Below, one piece after another: positions 55,801 to 64,000 of a stretch of 64,000 nucleotides of DNA. Made by a program: the position numbers and the translations under genes. The stretch is taken from positions 158,058,426 through 158,122,425 of the forward strand of contig NC_090323.1 in assembly GCF_040869045.1 (NCBI RefSeq). The letters are read 5' to 3'. This stretch comes from Eurosta solidaginis (Eukaryota; Arthropoda; Insecta; Diptera; Tephritidae). Under the pieces are notes generated by a model, which worked only from the letters and a program-made list of their open reading frames with translations, was not told where the DNA came from and searched no databases. The first letter of the stretch is position 1. The number at the start of each line of letters is the position of its first letter.

Positions 55801-57366
55801 GTTTGTGGGTAAGAAAAAAACGCTTATCCTCACTTAGATATTGTTTAGGAGACCAATCTAGCGGCAGTGGCTGTTTTGTCAATTGGAATTTCGTTGCGCA
55901 TTTCTTATTTCGTTTAAAAAATAGAAAAGCTTAATTATTGTTGCGAATTTGTTTGATATTAAGAAATAAAATATAAACAATGCACATTATTGAATTCCAT
56001 ATGGTATTCACTGAAATGATGAATTGGTGCCACAGCAACATCAACAGAGGAGCATAAGAAGAATACGGCGCGCGCGATAACACAAATCTGCCGGAGTTGC
56101 CTGCTTTCATTCAATAACAATTTTCTGGCGGCCAAATCGAGTTGAGTTCGCCATATGCGAAAATCTATTTAAGCCTTCTTAAGAAATCCTTGCGCAATTT
56201 CTGGATGGGTGCATCAAATATACCAAGAGCTCTTCCGTTGCTTATGATATACTTTTCGACTTAAAATAAAGAATATTGTGTTATAATGTACATATTTTAG
56301 CACAAATTTCTACAAATAAGTGTTCTTTCTTAAAAGAACCAATTTCCTTTAACTATTTTGATGCATTCCCTTTAATTTAACAAGTGAAAAAACTCCTAAG
56401 AAAACGCAGAGAAATCTCGCTCTCCCTCACAATCATTCATAATACTTACTTTTCTCCCATACCCGGTTTCCGCTTTTTCGAACATTGTTCAGAATAGGAG
56501 GAAATGGAGAAGTGAAAAAACTCACAAGGAATTTTTATTTAGAATACGAGGAATGGGAGGAGGGTAAAAACTCGCACGGAATTTTTGTTTAGAATTGGGC
56601 TGATATTCTAAATTACAATCCTCTTATCTTCTTAGTGGTCTTTTAGCGAACAACAACAGTGAGTTAAATTTTTTAAACTATATTTAGAAATCCATTGCTT
56701 TTGCGAAGTTTTTACATAAATAAGGTGTAATACGACAGTTTTGGTGTTCTTGATACAGGAATGACAAAAACCTTTCTCGAGTCTTTAGTAGCACCGGCGA
56801 AAATTCTTGTTGGATATGACGTGAATAAAAGTAGGTAGTTTATTTTAACAAAGTCCTGTTTCAATTTTAATAAGGGAAGCATCAACAATATGGACGTAAT
56901 AGTTTAACACAGCCTTACTTATGGATGTCAACACCAAATATATCCAAATGATGAATCTCTGTAATTAAATCCACTAAAGGTCTATCGGTATTCACCTACT
57001 GGGGTTTATGTGAAAAAAAGTACTAAAACTACCATATTATACTCCTGAAAAATACAAAAAAACAACACTTTTCGGGGACAACATTGGTGAAAATTTTTCA
57101 GATAGCCGAATGCAAGGCGAATCCCAAGGCGAATCCATACAAGGTGGTGGCAAAGCGAATTAAACCAATTCGCCGTGCAGAAGAACGTCAATTCAAAAGA
57201 AAATTTTCATTGATTTCGATTAACTGACATATTGCTGTACAAGGCTTTGTATGGAAAATTATCAAGAAGAAGCAATCAGCTGCTGTTTGACAGGTAGGTG
57301 TGGCAATGGAGGAATAGAAAGATTTTTCACTTATATGAATTCACAATGATCTAGAGACAATGATCC
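55801..57366. other. Stretch with no recognised gene
   Basis: Two related ~70-bp blocks around 56500 and 56560 (GAATTTTT(A/G)TTTAGAAT) form a small tandem repeat. Otherwise no ORF or element end was recognised. Confidence 0.4.
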
Positions 57367-57624
57367 CCTGTTACCATGACGGAACGATACAAGGTGGCAG
57401 CATGGTGACATACCTACAAACATAAATAAAAAAGGACGTGTGGCACTCGGGGACTGCCGCGGTAAAGCTATTGCATATTATCAACTTATGCAATTATAAT
57501 ATTTATGCAACATTTTATTTTCTTTGACATTAATTCAAGTTTTGTCTTTGATATTAATTCAAGTAAACCTTTTTAAGCGTGGTGACCGATAAGAAAACAA
57601 ATTTTTTACTTTTATTGAATAAAT

Positions 57625-58185
57625 GAGAAGTTAATATTTAACTTTAACTTCAACTTTAACTTTAACTTTATTTTTAACTTTAACTTTAACTTTCGCTTTA
57701 ACTTTAACATTCACTTTAACTTTAACTTTAACCTTAACTTCAATTTTAAATTTAACTTTAACTTTAACATTGACTTCAACTTTAACTTTAAATTTAACTT
57801 TAACTTTAACCTTAACTTTAACTTCCACTTTAATTTTAACTTTAACTTTAACTTTATTTTTAACTTTAACTTTAACTTTCGCTTTAACTTTAACATTCAC
57901 TTTAACTTTAACTTTAACCTTAACTTCAATTTTAAATTTAACTTTAACTTTAACATTGACTTCAACTTTAACTTTAAATTTAACTTTAACTTTAACCTTA
58001 ACTTTAACTTCCACTTTAATTTTAACTTTAACTTTAACTTTATTTTTAACTTTAACTTTCGCTTTAACTTTAACATTCACTTTAACTTTAACTTTAAATT
58101 TAACTTTAACTTAAACTTTAACTTTAACCTTAACTTTGACTTTAACTTTAACTTTAACCGTAACTTTAACTTTAACTTTATGATC
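57625..58185. repeat. (TTTAAC)n array with 186-bp higher-order repeat
   Basis: Hexamer TTTAAC or close variants run for ~560 bp. A variant pattern (TTTATTTTTAAC, TTTCGC, ACATTCAC, AACTTCAATTTTAAATT) repeats with starts at 57667, 57853 and 58039, exactly 31 hexamers apart. The Lys/Val-only minus-strand frame and the Leu/Thr-only plus-strand frame are consequences of the repeat. Confidence 0.9.
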
Positions 58186-58383
58186 CGGGGTGGGCGTGAG
58201 CTTAGCACCTGCTAACAAGCCAACCTTATATAAACGCATGCAAGTCATTTTCTGTCAAAAATGTCTCATGCACATACAACTTGTATGAGAGCAACTCAAA
58301 TTGAATTTGCTGCGTGAAAACCTAACTCGATTTCCAATTTTTGTTCTGCGTGACATTTAGATTTGACGTTTGCACACATGCTT

Positions 58384-58613
58384 TAAGCTGTAGTCATTGG
58401 TGCCGTTTGTCGTATCGCTGTAGTCGTATCCCTAACGTAATCAGCTGTTTATCGTTACGATGGTAAACCAAAAACCAATTGGTTGGCTACGATACGATTA
58501 CGACCTTAGCGGCACCAATAATAGATTGTATTGATTCCCATAAGGTTGGTCGAATCAGCTGTTATAAGGTTACCGATACAGTTACCGATAAAGCACCAAT
58601 GTCTGCAGCTTTA
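58384..58613. mobile_element. MITE with CATTGGTGC ends, copy 2
   Basis: It is the reverse copy of 29822-30052, lying inside the enlarged MITE. Confidence 0.7.
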
Positions 58614-58779
58614 CATTGTCGCAACGCATGTTTATTTGGGTTAGGGCAAAAAACGCCGGTTGTTTGCGTGCGCTAAAAAAACGCAGTGCGGTTTTATTAG
58701 GTTGGCTTGTAAGCGACCATATATGCATACGATAAGCGATAGCACAATGGCTACTTCGTGAAAATCAACGACAGTTCTT

Positions 58780-58893
58780 TTAGTTTGATTTCGATGGTCG
58801 TACGGTGAAGAAGTATCACACGCGCGCTTAAAACAGAGTACCAAAGAGTGCGTGTGACACAGGCTCACCGTTCAAGCATTGAAATCAAACTAA
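58780..58893. mobile_element. Short element with TTAGTTTGATTTC inverted ends
   Basis: TTAGTTTGATTTCGATG at the left faces CATTGAAATCAAACTAA at the right, enclosing ~80 bp with a second inner pair (CGGTGA / TCACCG). Confidence 0.6.
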
Positions 58894-59299
58894 ATAAATA
58901 ATTGATTTTGCTTTCGTGCTCGCTACGCGTTCGTGTTTACTAACACATTCTCAATTTGGTAGCCTGCCCACCGCTGATTATGATAGAGATCCAATATTAT
59001 GTATTTGGCCTGTTGCTAACACCGAACCTTTACGAATGTTTTCGAATCTTTTCGAACCTTTTCGAGCCTTTTCGGATCTTTTTTGACAAATATCCGTTAC
59101 GTTTTTTTTGATTTAGTCGCCAAGCCCGCGATAAAATCTATGCAATAGCTTAAAATTCCATGTATTTTGTTTTTGTAAATTCGATGGACAAATGTCAAAA
59201 TCGTACTGCGCCGAAAGTTGATGTATCAAATCAAATAAAAAAAGGGTATGATCAGCTGTCCCATGCTGCCACCTTGTATCGTTCCGCCATGCCTGTTAC

Positions 59300-60072
59300 G
59301 AATTGGAATTGAAAGATTCGAGAAAATTTATAACTTGGCATACAGAGATGTTATAATCTCTGCCATGAAAATCTTTACAATTAAACCATATTCAAAAAAC
59401 CGGGAAAGCACTTCGTTTTTTGACGTCGTCGCGTCAAGTTCGTTTCCCCACAGCTCAACCGCGTGTTATAAAAGGACGCTATTCATGCGGTTGAGAACAA
59501 AATGGCGGATAGTGAGGGAAGCGACTTGACAAAAAATTAATAAAACAGTTGAAAAACTTAAAATTTATCGTACTTGGAGTAAACCAATAAATCAAATTGA
59601 ATATAACATGGCGTGGTGCCAAGTAAAAACCAACCCTAATTGAAAATACGAAGAATTATAATAATTAATACCAAATTGGCTACACATGGTTCTGGCTACC
59701 TTGGTACTACCATTGTGTATTAGTGGAGCTAAAATTACATATACAATAATCTGAAAAAAGAACAATCCGACATACAACCTGGCGTTATGGACTAGCGTCC
59801 GTGCCATTCAACCAAACCCAAAAAAAAAAAAATAAACCATATTAATAATCAACATAAATACAACAAAGCACCACACATGGTAATAGTGGGCTTAAACTAA
59901 AAGAGAAATTAGTTATTGTTATACAAAAAAACTTGGCGCTTTAAGAGGCAACTCAAAAGTCCTCTTGCCAACGATTGGAATTGGGATATTCGATTCATAA
60001 AAAAAAAAAAAAACAAAAGTGTATCCACAGTCATCTAATTTGATTCAACTACTTGATCCTTCGAATCCCAAT
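59300..60072. other. Region upstream of the nucleoprotein-like ORF
   Basis: No gene is recognised. A run of 16 A's at about 59999-60014 lies 60 bp before the first ATG. It could be host sequence or a relic of a viral gene junction; the sequence alone does not decide. Confidence 0.35.
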
Positions 60073-61215
60073 ATGGCGGGAAAACGAATGATGTTCATGG
60101 AGACTTACGAAGTTGCCACTTTCAGGGATATAAGCTTTGATAGGACTGTTTCGTACCCTAGTAATTGGTTTCTGGAACATAAGACCAAACCAGTCATTCG
60201 ACTATTGTATGATAAGGACAAGTCGTTAACAGTATTAAGGGATTTGGCTTATGGATTCGTTAAGGGAGACAAATTAGGATCCTCTGTTGTATCTTTATAT
60301 CTTTATAAAGTTATGGCTACTATCAAGGCATATTTACCCAACGCCTGGGAATCATATGGGCAAAAAATAGAAGTCCAAGATATAACACCATTGCATTTTG
60401 TGAAAGTCAATGAAGTACCATCAACTATCGGAGGGGATGTATCTGGAACCGCCAATTTTGCAGATTCAATAGAAACAGACAAATATCTCGTTGCTCTTAT
60501 TATGTCTTTGTACCGTTTATCTAAAACCCATGACAAGCATAAACCTGTAGTTGCACACAGGATCAGTCAGTTAATATCTCCACTCGTACCATCACCTGGA
60601 CTAATACATGACGTCAAGGCCTATCTCTCAAATGCCGGATACATAAACGATTGTTCCACTTTTCTTGGTTTGGCATCCGCATTGGATATGTTCCTATTTA
60701 TGTATCCAAACCACGAATTTGCAAAAGCAAGAATAGGGACCATAATCCTTCGCTATCTCGGATGCTCTGGGTTAGGAGACCTGATATACTTATATAAAAC
60801 TCTTCAGACCAAAACCTTAGCAAATGCTGTCGAATGGATATTTTCATATTATGCAGCTGCGGATGTATGGCAAATGCTCGGGATAAAGGCCGCAAATGAG
60901 GAGATAGAAAGAGAAGATTCATATTTTCCCTATCTAACGGGACTTGGACTGTCAGACAAAAATCCGTACGCAGCTGCGAACACAGCATCACTTCACTTCA
61001 TAGTCCATGCAGTCGGCTCTCTTTATGGAGATCAGAGGTCCATTAATTCTATCATGCTCCCACCACTAGAAGTCAAAGAGCTTTGCAACAATGCAGCAAT
61101 TATATTCTTGGCTAATAAGCGAATGGTAGGTCTTAAGGGTCGGCCGAGGACACAAGGAGAGAAATTCAAGAAAAGCGACGAGGTGAAAAAAGAGAGAGAA
61201 GTTAAAGGAGAGTAA
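60073..61215 (+). CDS. Endogenous negative-strand RNA virus nucleoprotein-like gene
   Basis: An uninterrupted 380-residue frame from the ATG at 60073 (the frame is open a further 54 bp upstream). It resembles nucleoproteins of Mononegavirales, which coat viral genomic RNA. The clearest signature is in the C-terminal lobe, around residues 296-330: a Tyr-Phe-Pro-Tyr segment, then NPYAAANTA, a hydrophobic run with His, and a Gly-Asp-Gln-Arg-Ser-Ile-Asn segment that fits the RNA-binding part of rhabdovirus-like N proteins. No other viral gene is nearby, and transposons surround it, so it is a non-retroviral integrated sequence rather than a virus contig. The acidic C-terminal extension lies out of frame beyond 61191 (next entry). 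Family assignment within the order is uncertain. Confidence 0.65.
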   Translation: MAGKRMMFMETYEVATFRDISFDRTVSYPSNWFLEHKTKPVIRLLYDKDKSLTVLRDLAYGFVKGDKLGSSVVSLYLYKVMATIKAYLPNAWESYGQKIEVQDITPLHFVKVNEVPSTIGGDVSGTANFADSIETDKYLVALIMSLYRLSKTHDKHKPVVAHRISQLISPLVPSPGLIHDVKAYLSNAGYINDCSTFLGLASALDMFLFMYPNHEFAKARIGTIILRYLGCSGLGDLIYLYKTLQTKTLANAVEWIFSYYAAADVWQMLGIKAANEEIEREDSYFPYLTGLGLSDKNPYAAANTASLHFIVHAVGSLYGDQRSINSIMLPPLEVKELCNNAAIIFLANKRMVGLKGRPRTQGEKFKKSDEVKKEREVKGE

Positions 61216-61489
61216 CCATAAACACGTATCCACGGGACAGACCAACGGATCAGACGGAGATGAGGATGAATCGGAAGACGATGAAGGTGAGGATAAACTT
61301 CCAAGCTCAAACACTTTGAACGGATGTCCTGAAACGTGGCTCAATTACTATCGAAATCGAAAATTCTTATTTTCAAACCGGGACTTAAAGACTCTGACTT
61401 GCGCTGTTAATACTATCAGGGAGATAAGGGAACACGCCATTGGCGAATGGATGTCAAAGAACTTCTTGAATATGATAAACTTCAAATGA
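61192..61489 (+). pseudogene. Out-of-frame C-terminal continuation of the nucleoprotein-like gene
   Basis: After an A6 run at 61186-61191 a second frame, shifted by +1, is open to a TGA at 61487-61489. It encodes a Asp/Glu-rich acidic stretch then a mixed, well-ordered C-terminal segment. Its length, composition and direct continuation suggest it was part of the same viral gene, separated by a one-base change in the A run. The present-day ORF ends at 61215 instead. Confidence 0.5.
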
Positions 61490-62319
61490 TTATTACCATT
61501 ACCATGTTAATGTACAATAATTTTTAAACTACATAAATTCTCTTTAACACAAAAGTTAGTTCACATTTTTATTTTATTGCCAATTGCGCATCTGCCTTTT
61601 GACAGTATAAACGCTAGGCCAGAATCGCGGTTACATGAACTGATCTAGATTTTCGGTTACATATTACTCCGACAAAAATTTTACCGGTAACGTTCGGAAA
61701 AAGGCCGTTAATCGAAATCCATTCTAGTTTTCTTTTGGCTAGACATTCTTCTGCACGGAAATCGGGTTGACTCGACAAAGATGACTTGATAGGAAACTCT
61801 AATTTTTTGCGCTCTCATGAGGGATTTATCTCAAATTTGTGCTGACAACAATCACAGATAAATCCCTCGCGCTAGCTGAAGCGGGTACCAGAACAAAAAA
61901 TGTGCTAGCTAAAAGGAAAAACGGGCCAAAAATTAAGGTAAACTTTAGTTTGACCTACAACTGTAGAATAGCGTTCAAAAATTATGGGAAAAAGGATAAA
62001 AAATACTTGTTTTAGTGTAAATATTATTAGTCCGAAGGCGGAGGGTAAATATTATTTCCCATTCAAAAGTTATCACTAAAAACAGGTTTTGTAAATATGA
62101 AATCCCGATGCAACCAGTCCATTTTGATTACAGAACCTGGAACGACAGACATGTAAGATAAGCCCTATCCACTAAATGATGTTAACCATTATATCCTAGG
62201 TCCGATTTACTCAAATTTCGAAAGAATATTTGGTTTTCACTGTGAGTTAAATGCGTTACAATATTTGACTAATTAATTTAATCAAAATGTATATTTTACT
62301 TAGAATTGTTTATATTTAA
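61490..62319. other. AT-rich stretch with a strong hairpin
   Basis: GAGGGATTTATCT (61819-61831) pairs perfectly with AGATAAATCCCTC (61856-61868) across a 24-nt loop. No gene is visible. Confidence 0.5.
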
Positions 62320-64000
62320 CCAGAGAATTTAAACACAATGAGAAGGCGTTTTTGCTAGATTCCAACTTTTTTGCATGTGAACACGTCTTGCACTTCACCA
62401 CACACAATCCAATTTCAATGTTAACCAGTTAACAGCAGAAAATTCTCTGTCAACAGTTTCAGCTGGTGTATAAATTCTCTGGATTTTCTCTTAATATGAT
62501 TTCTTTGTGGGAATATAGGTATTTAGTAGGATTAATTAAATTTAAATTTTATTACTTGTAGCAATATATTTGCTTGTTTTATGATTTAATACGAATTTGA
62601 ACTTAATTAATATAATAATAGCAATATATTTGCTTGTTTTATGGTGATGCAAATTGCAGAAATTTTGCTTATTTCTTTACAAACAAAAACCTATTCATAT
62701 ACCCAAAATATGCCCTTTCATGAAATGTATGTAAATTAATCATACATTTATGAATTATCCCATCCCTTTTTGTTAATAAATTAAAATGTTAGGAAAATGT
62801 ATGCAAATTAAAATATGCATGCAAATAGTGTTTTGCCGACGGCATTTGCACACTTGGAATTTCTGTGCACACGAAATCCATTGCATATTTATAAAACGTT
62901 AATTTGCATAAAATGTATGCATATTAACCATGAAGTATGAATTATTAATAAATTGAAAAATTGAAATAAATAAAATATTTGATAACAGTTGAATAAATAA
63001 AAAAATATTTAGTTATTATTTGGACTATGAGTGGGAGGGGAGGTACCTATAAAGAAATTTCCTAAAGCATTTTATATGTATGTGTTATTCAGTACAATGA
63101 TGTAAGTACCTATGTACTTGAATATTTTCAAAGGCAGGTTTGATAAGCCAAGTCAAACTTAAATACATTTGACCTGCCTCAAATTAACCCTTAAATATGT
63201 AAATAAGACCAACAATACACAAAAGACATGTGCCTGTTGATCAGATGTTGAGCATTGTATCATTGAATATATATGTATGAAAATACAAACCAAAGCAAAA
63301 AAGTACAAATGTACATGCATATATACATATTCAATAATACTCCAATTAAAAGCTTGGTCGCTTTGATGCTGTGGCAGTGTCTTAAGTTATTAATAAAACA
63401 ACTTGTCGCTTTCCGCGTTATGAAGCGACCAAATCAATTATGGCAATCCGCGTATACGGCCATGTATATGTAAATATCAATGCTCGTAGCAATTAGCCGA
63501 CGAAATACAATAGGCACGAGCCAAATTATGTGTCGTCGGTGGTTAAAAGTGTTGCCGTTTATACCTTTAACAACTCACAGCTAAAAGGGGAATTTATTAT
63601 AAAATTAAAATAAACGAATTTATTGCTCTTTTGCGAAATAATGTTATATTTCTTCGCAAAATTACTTTAATTTATTTCGCCGCTCCCATATATTAATTTT
63701 TATCTATGAAAATAATGTAAAATTCTTACTTTGTACTGACATGTGATAAACAATCAGCATATACAGTATGACGTCACAGTGCGAATTCGGGCCAGAAACG
63801 GGTAAAACACCAGTCTTATGTTACAACTGCAACACAGTTGCTGCAAATTTGGCTGCGTGACTGCGCGAACAATTTTTCGGCAGAATATGATAGGGGGTTT
63901 CAAATAGCAAATAAAAATGTCCATAAGCTGTGACAACTCGGCAATTCAGGATATGAGAAAATTATTTGTAATAATTTATATGAACAATGGATGGAAATTT
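62320..64000. mobile_element. Element A, copy 3, cut by the window end
   Basis: It starts CCAGAGAATTTAAACACA directly after TTAA (62316-62319) and matches copy 1 from 21735 almost base for base to the end of the window. Confidence 0.9.

Larger units (their letters stand above)
57375..59291. mobile_element. hAT-type MITE enlarged by an internal 1.7-kb segment
   Basis: CCTGTTAC flanks both sides (57367-57374 and 59292-59299). The ends are the same inverted repeats as the 194-bp element at 6454-6647 (GGAACGATACAAGGTGGCAG). The outer 58 bp (left) and ~140 bp (right) together reproduce that short element in reverse; 57434-59150 is extra. Confidence 0.85.

Noticed and set aside
57631..58080. 149-codon Lys/Val frame and opposite-strand Leu/Thr frame
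   Set aside because: Both are read-outs of the TTTAAC hexamer array; composition is dictated by the repeat.

Overview
The window looks like repeat-rich, AT-rich nuclear DNA from a higher fly. The best guess is a tephritid fruit fly; this rests on the fly-like Usp5 and ALG2 genes, short introns and the types of interspersed repeat, with no database search behind it. Only two ordinary host genes are complete: Usp5 (+ strand, three exons, 12189-15933) and ALG2 (- strand, one exon, 27730-29019). They converge, with about 11.8 kb of inserted mobile DNA between their stop codons. The 3' end of a DUF4806-family gene is cut by the left edge (1-709). Nearly everything else is transposon, satellite or transposon-in-transposon.

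Layout. 1-3100: DUF4806 gene end, a tandem duplication and a foldback element. 3104-6355: a hAT transposon with perfect 8-bp target duplication, terminal inverted repeats and an uninterrupted 645-codon transposase. 6454-11780: a short hAT-type MITE, dispersed repeat R1, a 200-bp tandem repeat, a 332-bp satellite and a 423-bp MITE. 11800-16130: Usp5. 16300-27620: repeat fragments, then a tRNA-like SINE split by a full-length but decayed non-LTR retrotransposon (17947-27506), itself split by a 4.4-kb TTAA-flanked element called A here. 27730-29019: ALG2. 29800-38450: MITEs and a five-deep nest: palindromic repeat P, then a piggyBac element, then an LTR retrotransposon, then a 408-bp retroposon, with a further small MITE in P. 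38879-39438: a 560-bp palindromic element. 39784-46837: a second copy of A running directly into a 916-bp satellite. 46838-53938: a LINE fragment, two Helitron-like elements joined head to tail, and repeat family F with a 1.5-kb insertion. 54036-59291: more MITEs and a (TTTAAC)n array with a 186-bp higher-order period. 60073-61489: an apparent endogenous nucleoprotein gene from a negative-strand RNA virus with a 380-residue open frame. 62320-64000: a third copy of A, cut by the window end.

The most interesting items are the nearly intact viral nucleoprotein-like ORF, the head-to-tail Helitron junction at 49139/49140, a ~129-bp minisatellite unit shared by two element families with different ends, the large non-coding TTAA element A in three very similar copies, and the insertion chronology that exact target-site duplications allow. 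No operon, CRISPR array, conventional tRNA or rRNA gene is visible. Names R1, P, A, F, G and H are local labels, not database names.
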